From: Nonomuraea rhodomycinica
GTDB taxonomy: Bacteria > Actinomycetota > Actinomycetes > Streptosporangiales > Streptosporangiaceae
Length of the DNA stretch: 64,000 nucleotides
NCBI RefSeq assembly: GCF_013363995.1
Contig: NZ_JABWGO010000005.1
Location: 204,711-268,710 of the forward strand
Direction of reading: 5' to 3'
The position numbers and the translations under genes were made by a program. Under the pieces are notes generated by a model. That model saw only the letters and a program-made list of their open reading frames with translations, was not told the DNA's origin and did no database searches. Positions 53,770 through 61,067 of the stretch are shown one piece after another. How positions within the stretch are numbered: position 1 is the first letter of the stretch; each line of letters starts with the position of its first letter.

Positions 53770-54186
53770 GGCGGCTTGATGCCCACGCCGCCTTTGATCG
53801 AATGCCTGCTTGTCCAGTCCGCACACGCCCTTTACGGTTCCCAGGGATCATGAGCCGCGGACCGGGGCATCAGCCGGCGCGGGCCGCTCCGTCAGGGGTG
53901 CGGCTCCGACGGTGGATAGACGTGCGGGCTCTGGTGACCCGGCGGCAGGACGCAGCGCCGCCCCGAGTCGACACTGGGGCAGCGATCGGCACTCTCACGC
54001 TGCGGCAGGCGGGCTGGGGCGTTGGTGACGTTCGGCTCCATTTCGGGCACTCGCTGGACGTTACGGCGGCACCCTCGGGGGTTGGTCGCGCGACGATCAC
54101 GATCCGACCTCTGAACGGTCTCGCGACAGCAGTGAAGCGTCACGGTGACTGAGTTTTCGCGGGGGCGGCCCGGGCAGGTGTCCGGA
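53770..54186. other. mostly noncoding stretch
   Basis: About 417 bp. Codon usage in every frame is poor compared with the neighbours, and base composition is somewhat less GC-rich. The only candidate is the 49-codon minus-strand frame listed separately. Nothing else is recognised. Confidence 0.5.
53892..54041 (-). CDS. possible small Cys/His protein (49 aa)
   Basis: Starting at ATG 54041, or GTG 54050 in the same frame, the short protein contains ADRCPSVDSGRRCVLPPGHQ followed by SPHV. The C-x7-C-x-L-P-x-G-H pattern resembles small actinobacterial proteins with CVLPxGHxxxH motifs. No Shine-Dalgarno sequence is seen and the frame is short, so this is tentative. Confidence 0.35.
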   Translation of the reverse strand: MEPNVTNAPARLPQRESADRCPSVDSGRRCVLPPGHQSPHVYPPSEPHP

Positions 54187-54414
54187 ATGCGTACCGAAGG
54201 TGACGGCGAGGTGACCGTGACCCCTTGCGAGGACGGGCCGCTCCTGCTGCGCGGGAACTTCCGCCTGGTGACCCAGGAGGGGCGGGAGATCGATCCCGGC
54301 CGGGCGACGGTGGCGCTGTGCCGGTGCGGGCTGTCGTCCACGAAGCCGTTCTGCGACGGCTCCCACCGGGCCGCGGGCTTCCGGGCGACCAGCGACCCCG
54401 ACCCCGCCGCCTGA
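54187..54414 (+). CDS. CDGSH iron-sulfur domain protein
   Basis: A 75-residue protein with the complete 2Fe-2S motif C-x-C-x6-P-x-C-D-G-x-H: CRCGLSSTKPFCDGSH near residues 47-62. The upstream PLLLRGNFRLVTQEGREI is also conserved. It is a soluble single-CDGSH protein, a likely electron carrier or cluster donor. ATG 54187 is preferred; GTG 54145 would add 14 residues. Confidence 0.88.
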   Translation: MRTEGDGEVTVTPCEDGPLLLRGNFRLVTQEGREIDPGRATVALCRCGLSSTKPFCDGSHRAAGFRATSDPDPAA

Positions 54415-54522
54415 CGTTCCCCTGCCTCCGCCCCGGTACGGGATAAGACCCGGCAAAGCGGATGATCGGCGTGTTATCTGGACATTAGGGGCGGGTAGCA
54501 GCACCACAGCGAAGGGGGAATC

Positions 54523-54858
54523 ATGATCAAAATGCTCCACAAGATGGGAATCCGCTCCCATCACGCCTACGCCGCCGGCACGGCCTCGATCGGGCTCGCG
54601 TTCGCGTCCTGGGCCCTGTCCACCAAGGCCGAGAAGACCCGCGGCCTCGACCGGGCCGACCGATGGGGGATCTTCATCGGGGAATGGGCTCCCACGTTCT
54701 TCGCCCTGGGCGTCGCGCTGCGCCTGGAGGAGGGCGGCATGCAGGAGACCATGGGCATGGGCGGCACCATGCCGGAGATGGAGCGCGGCCGGGAGGCCGA
54801 CACGGACGTGTTCGACCGCGCGTCCAGCGGCATGTCGCACCCCGCCACGAGCCGGTAG
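54523..54858 (+). CDS. small membrane-associated protein of unknown function
   Basis: A 111-residue protein. One or two hydrophobic segments (AYAAGTASIGLAFASWAL and WGIFIGEWAPTFFALGVAL), then a Met/Gly/Glu-rich tail (METMGMGGTMPEMERG-like). This type is common in actinomycetes and unnamed. The ATG has a GAAGGGGG Shine-Dalgarno sequence. A strong hairpin follows 27 bases after the stop. Confidence 0.78.
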   Translation: MIKMLHKMGIRSHHAYAAGTASIGLAFASWALSTKAEKTRGLDRADRWGIFIGEWAPTFFALGVALRLEEGGMQETMGMGGTMPEMERGREADTDVFDRASSGMSHPATSR

Positions 54859-54885
54859 TCGCGCCGCCGACAGGCGTTCTCGATC

Positions 54886-54913
54886 GCCGCGGGCCCGTTC
54901 ACGGGCCCGCGGC
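54886..54913. terminator. bidirectional hairpin terminator
   Basis: GCCGCGGGCCCG - loop TTCA - CGGGCCCGCGGC, a perfect 12-bp stem between the converging genes ending at 54858 and 54940. Confidence 0.78.
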
Positions 54914-54939
54914 GACGGGCGTCCGAGGGCCCGGAGAGG

Positions 54940-55431
54940 TCAGGAGGCGCGCCCGGCCAGGGCCCGGAGCGGCTCGTCCGTCAGGCGGTACACCGTCCAC
55001 TCGTCCATCGGCACCGCGCCCAGCGCCCGGTAGAACCCGATCGCGGGCTCGTTCCAGTCGAGCACCGACCATTCGAGCCGGTGGTAGCCACGCTCGACGC
55101 AGATCCGCGCCAGCTCGGCCAGCAGCGCCCGGCCGTGGCCGCCGCCCCTGCGGTCCGGCCGCACGTACAGGTCCTCCAGGTAGACGCCGTGCGTGCCGCG
55201 CCAGGTCGAGAAGCTGAGGAACCACAGCGCGAACCCGACCACCTCGCGCTCCCCGTCGGGGCCCTCCTCCTCGGCGACGTGCGCGAACACCGCCGGCTCG
55301 GCGGCGAAGAGGGCGGCGCGCAGCTGCTCCTCGCTCGCGCGCACCTCGTGCGCGGCCTTCTCGTACTCGGCGAGGTCGTGGATCAGTGCGAGGATGGCGG
55401 GCACGTCGGCAGGGGTGGCGCGGCGAATCAT
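54940..55431 (-). CDS. GNAT-family N-acetyltransferase
   Basis: A 163-residue enzyme of the spermidine/thialysine acetyltransferase-like group. IRRATPADVPAILALIHDLAEYEKA is the N-terminal helix pair. DLYVRPDRRGGGHGRALLAEL is the acetyl-CoA-binding motif A (R/Q-x2-G-x-G/A). EWSVLDWNEPAIGFYRALGA is motif B. The ATG begins directly at the first strand. The substrate is probably an amine (inference). Confidence 0.9.
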   Translation of the reverse strand: MIRRATPADVPAILALIHDLAEYEKAAHEVRASEEQLRAALFAAEPAVFAHVAEEEGPDGEREVVGFALWFLSFSTWRGTHGVYLEDLYVRPDRRGGGHGRALLAELARICVERGYHRLEWSVLDWNEPAIGFYRALGAVPMDEWTVYRLTDEPLRALAGRAS

Positions 55432-55467
55432 GTCCCCAGCGTAGGGGACCCGCCGGCGTGACCGGTC

Positions 55468-56043
55468 TCAGGCTTCGCCGAGGACGCGGGTGAGCCAGTC
55501 GAGCGTGTTCGTCCGCAGGGCCTCGTCGGCGAGCCGCTTGGCCGTGGCGGTCTTGAGCGCCGCCAGCGAGCTGTCGATCCACGGCTGCACGTTCTGGTGG
55601 CCCTGCTCGCGGTACTCGACGGCCTGCAGCAGGCATTCCAGCTTGTCCGCGTCGCGGGCGCACACCGCCTCGAGGCTGACCTTCTCCTCGTACTCGGCGA
55701 TCGCGCCGCGCAGCATGGCGGCCACGGCCTCGGGCACGTCGCGCGTCTGGTCGGCGGTGACGTCCTCGTTGGCGGGCGCCGTCAGATAGCGCTTGGCGAC
55801 GTACGGGATGTCGGTGATGCGGGTCTCCTGGCTGTCGTGGAACAGGCTCATGAACGCCGCCCGCTGCGGGTCGCCCCCCTCCAGCGCCGCGATCACCCCC
55901 GCGATGACCGCCGTGCGGAAGGAGTGGTCGGCGATGCTCTCCGGATCCCGCACGCCCGCCACCAGCCAGCCCGTGCGCTTGTAGCGCTTGAGCAGCCCCA
56001 TCTCGTACAGCAGGCCCGTCAGCCCCGTCATGTCGTCAGCCAC
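55468..56043 (-). CDS. HD-domain phosphohydrolase (YfbR/HDDC2-like)
   Basis: A 191-residue metal-dependent hydrolase. The H...HD...D set appears as ESIADHSFRTAVIA, then SLFHDSQETRITDIPY, then ARDADKLECLLQA. This matches the 5'-nucleotidase or HDDC2 type of HD protein, which removes phosphate from deoxynucleoside monophosphates. The GTG start lies eight bases after a GAGAGGGGA stretch. It has a short gap to the GNAT gene and the same strand, so they may be co-transcribed. Confidence 0.87.
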   Translation of the reverse strand: MADDMTGLTGLLYEMGLLKRYKRTGWLVAGVRDPESIADHSFRTAVIAGVIAALEGGDPQRAAFMSLFHDSQETRITDIPYVAKRYLTAPANEDVTADQTRDVPEAVAAMLRGAIAEYEEKVSLEAVCARDADKLECLLQAVEYREQGHQNVQPWIDSSLAALKTATAKRLADEALRTNTLDWLTRVLGEA

Positions 56044-56156
56044 GAGGAGTCCCCTCTCACCTCGGTCCCCATGGGCCGAGCGTAGACGACGCTCTCCCCT
56101 GCGGCCCGCGTCCTCGGCGACACGCCGTACCGGCCGGGCCTCGGGAGGTCACCCGC

Positions 56157-56609
56157 TCACGCGGGCGGCCGCGCCGATCCGCCGTCGAAACGGGCGACGA
56201 AGCGGCGCTGCCAGGGCGTCTCCACGGCCCGGGCCTGGTAGTGGGCGCGCACGTACGCGACCGCCTCGTCACCCGGCACGCCGTCCAGGACGGCCAGACA
56301 GGCCAGCGCCGTGCCGGTGCGGCCCACGCCGCCGCCGCAGGCCACCTCGACCCGTTCGGTCGCGGCCCGCTCCCACGCCTCCCGCAGCGTCTCCGCGGCG
56401 GCTGCCCGGTCGGAGGGCAGCCAGAAGTCGGGCCACCGCACCCACCGCGCCTCCCACGGCACCGCCGGAGGCTCCTTGCCGAGCAGGTACACCCCGAGGG
56501 CCGGCGCCGGCCCGTCGGGAAGGGGACGCCTCAGCCCCCGGCCGCGCACGAGCCGCCCCGAGGGCAGCCGCAGAACACCGATGGCCGCGGGATCCCAGAG
56601 ATCGTTCAC
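56157..56609 (-). CDS. protein-tyrosine phosphatase-like protein
   Basis: A 150-residue dual-specificity-like phosphatase. The P-loop is ACGGGVGRTG (C91, R97); the usual His before Cys is Ala90. The general-acid loop is VRWPDFWLPSD (WPD). The following LACLAVLDG is the conserved helix. This group is common in actinomycetes and usually annotated protein phosphatase. GTG 56609 was chosen from the conserved start NDLWDPAAIGVLRLPSGR; no Shine-Dalgarno sequence is visible. Confidence 0.8.
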   Translation of the reverse strand: MNDLWDPAAIGVLRLPSGRLVRGRGLRRPLPDGPAPALGVYLLGKEPPAVPWEARWVRWPDFWLPSDRAAAAETLREAWERAATERVEVACGGGVGRTGTALACLAVLDGVPGDEAVAYVRAHYQARAVETPWQRRFVARFDGGSARPPA

Positions 56610-56779
56610 GGGCCGACGATAGTCCGGGGACGGGCCGGGAGGCCGCCCCTTTCGCCACCGGCGATCAGCGGGGACGGCCGCACACGGGACGCCCGGGACG
56701 CCCCGCCGCGAAGCGGGCCGCACGATCCGGGATGATGTCCCCCGGAGCGCCCGGGAGGGTCCGCAGGGGACGGGAAGTG

Positions 56780-57247
56780 ATGAGCATGACCGACGACGTG
56801 CGGCTGCGCGCCGCCGAACCGGGTGACTACGACCGGATCGCCCCGGTGGTGGACGACTGGTGGGGACGCCCCGTCCAGGGCGGCCTGCCGCGGCTGTTCC
56901 TCGACCACTTCCACCGCACCAGCCTCGTGGCCGAGGACGGCGACGCCCTGGCGGGGTTCCTCGTCGGCTTCCTGTCGCCGTCCGTGCCCGACGCCGCATA
57001 CATCCACTTCGTGGGCGTCCATCCGGGCCGGCGCGGCGGCGGGCTGGCGCGCCGGCTCTACCGCGCCTTCTTCGACCTGGCGGCGGCCGGCGGCCGCACA
57101 CGGGTGCGGGCGATCACCTCGCCGCTCAACCACGGCTCCATCGCCTTCCACCGGGCGATGGGGTTCGCGGTGCGGGGGCCCGTCCCCGGCTACGACGGGC
57201 CGTCCACCGACCGCGTCGTGTTCGAGCGGCGCCTCGGCTCCGCCTGA
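56780..57247 (+). CDS. GNAT-family N-acetyltransferase
   Basis: A 155-residue acetyltransferase. VRLRAAEPGDYDRIAPVVDDW opens the fold. The acetyl-CoA loop is VGVHPGRRGGGLARRLYRAF, and the end has SIAFHRAMGFAVRG. ATG 56780 follows GGGACGGGAAG. Its last 58 bases overlap the convergent MarR gene. The substrate is unknown. Confidence 0.88.
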   Translation: MSMTDDVRLRAAEPGDYDRIAPVVDDWWGRPVQGGLPRLFLDHFHRTSLVAEDGDALAGFLVGFLSPSVPDAAYIHFVGVHPGRRGGGLARRLYRAFFDLAAAGGRTRVRAITSPLNHGSIAFHRAMGFAVRGPVPGYDGPSTDRVVFERRLGSA

Positions 57248-57795
57248 GCGGCGCCGGGCTCGTCGCGCGGCGGGCGCGGCGACTCGAAGCAGGCGAGCCA
57301 GGTGGTGAGCAGCCGTTCCAGCTGGGCGGCCTCCTCGGGCGTCAGGCAGTCGAGGAGGCGGCGCTCGTTGCGCGTGTGCTCGGCGAACGCCTCGTCGATC
57401 AGCTCCCGCCCGGCGTCGGTCAGCGCGACGACGCGCGCGCGGCCGTCCCGCTCGCTCGGGCGGCGGGTGACCAGGCCGCCGCGTTCGAGCCGGTCGATCC
57501 GCTTGGTCATGGCGCCCGTGGTGACCATCGTGTACGCGGCCAGCTCGCCGGGGGCGCGTTCGAACGGCGGCCCGGCCCGCCGGAGCGTGGCGAGCACGTC
57601 GAACTCCCCCTCCCCCAGCCCGTAGCGCCCGTAGACGATCAGGAGCCGGTCGGTGAGGTGGCCGGCCAGGCGGTGCAGCCGCCCGATGACCCCGAGGGGC
57701 GCGACGTCCAGGTCGGGACGCTCGCGGGCCCAGGCCCGCTGGATCCGCGCCACGTGGTCGAGAGGGTCGGGGTCGCCTGTCATGGATCCGGTCAT
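57190..57795 (-). CDS. MarR-family transcriptional regulator
   Basis: A 201-residue winged-helix repressor. LGEGEFDVLATLRRAG and the recognition region AAYTMVTTGAMTKRIDRLERGGLVTRRPSERDGRARVVALT (by pattern) are typical of MarR. A 50-residue Pro/Arg tail is extra. ATG 57795 lies six bases after a minus-strand TATTGT, so the mRNA may be leaderless; no Shine-Dalgarno sequence is present. It probably binds the two palindromes next to it and controls itself and the EamA exporter. Confidence 0.88.
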   Translation of the reverse strand: MTGSMTGDPDPLDHVARIQRAWARERPDLDVAPLGVIGRLHRLAGHLTDRLLIVYGRYGLGEGEFDVLATLRRAGPPFERAPGELAAYTMVTTGAMTKRIDRLERGGLVTRRPSERDGRARVVALTDAGRELIDEAFAEHTRNERRLLDCLTPEEAAQLERLLTTWLACFESPRPPRDEPGAAQAEPRRRSNTTRSVDGPS

Positions 57796-57801
57796 GGTTC
57801 C

Positions 57802-57841
57802 ACAATAGCTTCCATGGAAGCTATATTGCCTTCCATGGAAG
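57802..57841. promoter_or_regulatory. twin palindromic operators with back-to-back leaderless promoters
   Basis: Site 1, ATAGCTTCCATGGAAGCTAT (57805-57824), is a perfect 20-bp palindrome. Site 2, CTTCCATGGAAG (57830-57841), is a perfect 12-bp palindrome with the same core. Their centres are 21 bp apart, two helical turns. Rightward promoter: TCCACA (57799-57804), a 17-bp spacer formed almost exactly by site 1, TATATT (57822-57827), then seven bases to ATG 57835. Leftward: TATTGT (57807-57802), then six bases to ATG 57795. Confidence 0.78.
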
Positions 57842-58809
57842 CTACTTTGCGGTGGGCCCCGGTCACCGCGATCGCACCGGTGGCGTGGGGTGCCACCTAC
57901 CTCGTCACCCACCGCTACCTCCCCGCCGACCACCCCCTGTACGGCGCCGCGATCCGGGCGCTGCCCGCCGGGCTGCTGCTCCTGCTCGTCCGCAGGCGGC
58001 TTCCCCGCGGGTCGTGGTGGTGGAGGTCGCTGCTGCTCGGCACGCTGAACATGGGCGCGTTCTTCGCCCTCGTCTACCTGGCGGCCCAGACGCTGCCCAC
58101 GAGCGTCGCCTCGACCATCATGGCGACCTCGCCCGTGGTGATGATGCTGTTCGCCTGGGCGGCCCTGTCCGAGCGGCCCCGCGCGGCGCACGTGGCCGGG
58201 GCCGTCATCGGCATCGCCGGGGTCTGCCTGCTGCTGCTGCGCGGCGCGACCGCCGTGAACGCGACGGGGGTGCTGGCGTCGGTCCTGGCGATGACGATGT
58301 CGTCGTTCGGCTACGTGCTGGCCAAGAAGTGGAGCGCGTCGGTGGACGTGTTCTCGCTGACGGCGTGGCAGCTCGTCGCGGGCGGGGCCGTGCTGGTCCC
58401 CGTCGCGGTCGTGGTCGAGGGCGCGCCGCCGGCGCTCGACGGGCCCGCCGTGCTCGGGTTCGGCTACGTCACGGTGATCGCGACCGCGCTGGCGTTCGCC
58501 GCCTGGTTCACCGGGCTGCGGCACCTGAGCGCGGGGACGGTCGGCCTCATCGGCCTGCTCAACCCGCTGACCGGCGTCCTGCTCGGCACGGCCGTGGCCG
58601 GCGAGACGCTCACGGCGCAGCAGGTCTGCGGGCTCGCCCTGGTCTTCGCGGGCATCCTGCTCGGCCAGCCGATCGCGACCCGCCTGATCAGCCGGGCACC
58701 TCGGCCGTCACCAGGAACAGCAGGAACGACGCCAGGAACGGCCCCGACCGCAAGTCCTCGACCCACTCCTCCGCCGCGGGACCGAGAGCGCCGGCCCGCC
58801 TCGCCCTGA
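57835..58809 (+). CDS. EamA/DMT-family transporter
   Basis: A 324-residue drug/metabolite transporter with ten hydrophobic segments in two EamA repeats (APVAWGATYLVTHRYL and SSFGYVLAKKWS begin the halves). Start: ATG 57835 sits seven bases after TATATT, fitting a leaderless mRNA; ATG 57814, in frame 21 bases upstream, lies in operator 1. The final 40 residues (Pro/Thr/Arg-rich) are read across the antisense strand of the methyltransferase, a 122-bp overlap, and may be a late extension. Controlled by the divergent MarR. Confidence 0.87.
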   Translation: MEATLRWAPVTAIAPVAWGATYLVTHRYLPADHPLYGAAIRALPAGLLLLLVRRRLPRGSWWWRSLLLGTLNMGAFFALVYLAAQTLPTSVASTIMATSPVVMMLFAWAALSERPRAAHVAGAVIGIAGVCLLLLRGATAVNATGVLASVLAMTMSSFGYVLAKKWSASVDVFSLTAWQLVAGGAVLVPVAVVVEGAPPALDGPAVLGFGYVTVIATALAFAAWFTGLRHLSAGTVGLIGLLNPLTGVLLGTAVAGETLTAQQVCGLALVFAGILLGQPIATRLISRAPRPSPGTAGTTPGTAPTASPRPTPPPRDRERRPASP

Positions 58810-59464
58810 CCGCGTTGCGGCGCAGCCCGAGCAGCCGGTCCGCGGTGCCGAAGTCGCGGAACACCGGCGCCACGGTCGTCACGGACAGCACGGTCAGCCC
58901 CGCCTCCTCGCACATCCGCGCGAGCCCGCGCCCCACGGTCGCGTTGCGGACGATCTCGGTGGCGACGAAGCGGGTCAGCCGGCGGCTCATGGCCGGGTCG
59001 CGGGAGTCGACCAGCAGGCCGTCCCAGTCGGGCTCGGCCATGACGATCCGCCCGCCGGGGCGCGCCACGCGCCGCAACTCCGCGAGCGCCCGTGACGGGT
59101 CCTCCACGTGCTGGAGCACCCGGTCCGTGCGGGCCCGGTCCACGCTGCCGTCGTCCAGGGGGAGGGCGTGCGCGTCGCCGGCGCGGATCTCGACGCCCGG
59201 CCGGCCCGCCAGCCTGGCCCGCGCCTCGGCGACCATGGCGGGGTCGCGGTCGACGCCGATGACGCGGCCTCCCGGCGCGACCGCGTCCGCCATCGCCCCG
59301 AGGTCCGTGCCGGGCCCGCAGCCGAGGTCCAGCACGATCTGGCCCGGGCGGAGGCCGAGCCGGCGCAGGAGCCGCCGTTTGTAGGCGCGGCCCGTCGCGC
59401 TCGCGGCCACCTGGTCGAGGTAGTCGATGGGATCGGGCGGCCGCACCTCATGCTTGTCGATCAT
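58688..59464 (-). CDS. SAM-dependent methyltransferase (class I)
   Basis: A 258-residue Rossmann methyltransferase. Motif I is VLDLGCGPGTDLGAMA; the acidic residue binding the ribose is in IGVDRDPAM; AGDAHALPLDDGSVD is motif II and VLQHVEDPSRALAELRRVARPGG motif III-IV (by pattern). It resembles UbiE/Methyltransf_11 enzymes acting on small molecules. ATG 59464 was chosen because KHEVRPPDPIDYLDQVAASA is the family start. The substrate is unknown. Confidence 0.87.
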   Translation of the reverse strand: MIDKHEVRPPDPIDYLDQVAASATGRAYKRRLLRRLGLRPGQIVLDLGCGPGTDLGAMADAVAPGGRVIGVDRDPAMVAEARARLAGRPGVEIRAGDAHALPLDDGSVDRARTDRVLQHVEDPSRALAELRRVARPGGRIVMAEPDWDGLLVDSRDPAMSRRLTRFVATEIVRNATVGRGLARMCEEAGLTVLSVTTVAPVFRDFGTADRLLGLRRNAVRARRAGALGPAAEEWVEDLRSGPFLASFLLFLVTAEVPG

Positions 59465-59612
59465 GAGGTGCAGCCAAGCACATCGCCGTGGCGTTCCCGC
59501 GGTGGGACGGTCGAGAAACGGTGCAGCCCCTGCACGAAATTCGAGGACATTTCCGGATATGTCCCGGTACGGTGATCGACCACGATCTCCAGAGGAAGAG
59601 GCCGGTCCCACC

Positions 59613-60275
59613 ATGACCTCCCGCGAAGACGCCCGCCTCGGCGACGACCTGATCCTGTCCGTCGTCACGGGATCGCGCGCGTACGGCCTCGACACCGAGG
59701 GGTCCGACACCGACCGGCGCGGCATCTTCGTGGCCCCCACCCAGGACTTCTGGCGCCTGGCCAAGCCGCCCACGCACCGCGAGGGGCCGCTGCCGGAGCA
59801 GTTCTCCTGGGAGGTGGAGCGGTTCTGCGTGCTCGCCCTCGCCGCCAACCCCACGGTGCTGGAGTGCCTGTGGTCGCCGCTCGTCGAGGTCTCCACCCCG
59901 TACGGGGAGCGGCTGCTCGGCCTGCGCGAGGCGTTCGTGTCGCGGCGCGCGCACCGGACGTTCGCCCGCTACGCCGACGACCAGTTCCGCCGCCTCGACC
60001 CGGCCGCCCCCCGGTGGAAGCAGGCCATGCACATGATCAGGCTGCTGCTGAGCGGGCTGCACCTGGTCCGGCACGGCGAGCCGCTGGTGCGGATGGACGG
60101 CTTCCGTGACCGGCTGCTGGCCGTCCGGCGCGGCGAGAGGCCGTGGGCGGAGGTCGACGCCTGGCGCATCTCCCTGAACGCCGAGCTGGCCGCCACCCCC
60201 AGCGTCCTGCCGGCCGAACCGGACCAGGAGCAGGTGGAGGAGTTCCTGATGGACGTCCGCAGGGGGCACCTGTGA
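59613..60275 (+). CDS. nucleotidyltransferase-domain protein (COG3541/RlaP-like)
   Basis: A 220-residue protein of the DNA polymerase beta superfamily. The catalytic helix and strand read VVTGSRAYGLDTEGSDTDRRG, with Gly20-Ser21 and D32, D34 as metal ligands. The helical C-terminal part contains NPTVLECLWSPLVE and WKQAMHMIRLLLSGLHLVR, as in COG3541 proteins. Its role is unknown; relatives are linked to RNA repair. The stop overlaps the next start (GTGA), and the next gene is its paralogue. Confidence 0.85.
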   Translation: MTSREDARLGDDLILSVVTGSRAYGLDTEGSDTDRRGIFVAPTQDFWRLAKPPTHREGPLPEQFSWEVERFCVLALAANPTVLECLWSPLVEVSTPYGERLLGLREAFVSRRAHRTFARYADDQFRRLDPAAPRWKQAMHMIRLLLSGLHLVRHGEPLVRMDGFRDRLLAVRRGERPWAEVDAWRISLNAELAATPSVLPAEPDQEQVEEFLMDVRRGHL

Positions 60276-61067
60276 ACCCGCCGAACCCGTCGAGTGCGCC
60301 GGACCTGCCCGCCTGGCTGCCGGAGGTCGCCGCGGAGCAGCCGCACCCCCCTGGCCTTCGCCACGGTCAGCGGCGCCCACCTCTACGGCTTCCCGTCGGC
60401 CGACTCGGACGTGGACCTGCGCGGCGTGCACGTGCTGCCCGCAGAGCGGGTCGTGGGCCTGCGCACCGGCCCGGACACGCTGGAGCGCGCCTGGACCAGG
60501 GAGGGCGTCGAGGTGGACCTCGTCACCCACGACCTGGCCAAGTTCTGCCGCCTGCTGCTGAGGCGCAACGGCTACGTGCTGGAGCAGCTCCTGTCGCCGC
60601 TGGTCGTGGCCGCCTCACCGCTGCACGAGGAGCTCGTCGCACTCGCCCCCGCCTGCCTGACCCGGCACCACGCCCACCACTACCTCGGCTTCGCCCGGAC
60701 GCAATGGCGGCTGTTCGAGCGGACGGGGCGGCTCAAGCCGCTGCTGTACACGTTCCGGGTGCTCCTGACCGGCCTGCACCTGATGCGCTCCGGGGAGGTG
60801 CGGGCCGACCTGACCCACCTGTACGCCTACGGCCCGCCGTACCTGCCGGACCTGGTCGCCGCCAAGCGCGCGGCCGAGCACGGCGCGGCGCCGCCGGTGC
60901 CGGGCGCGGCCGAGGACGTGGAGCGCCTGAGCGCCGAGCTGGCGGAGGCGCGCGACTCCTCCGCCCTGCCGGAGGAGCCGACGGCGCACGACGCCCTGCA
61001 CGACCTGGTGGTCCGCGCCCGCGCGTTCAGCGCCTGCCCCTGCGCAGCTCTCCGAGAGCCGTCGTGA
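60272..61067 (+). pseudogene. second COG3541 nucleotidyltransferase, frameshifted in a C6 run
   Basis: GTG 60272 overlaps the upstream stop (GTGA) and opens a frame (VNPPNPSSAPDLPAWLPEVA) that runs to the six-C run at 60346-60351. The conserved body, LAFATVSGAHLYGFPSADSD with the catalytic S-D-x-D and later NGYVLEQLLSPLVV and TFRVLLTGLHLMRSGE, is in the next frame. Removing one C joins them into a protein of about 264 residues. It may be a sequencing error, a true pseudogene or a phase-variable run. The two paralogues share the layout catalytic core, LSPL helix, LLxGLHLxR helix. Confidence 0.75.

Noticed and set aside
53742..54152. 136-codon plus-strand frame in the gap after the lipoprotein gene
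   Set aside because: It overlaps the lipoprotein signal peptide coding region on the other strand and shows no recognisable sequence.
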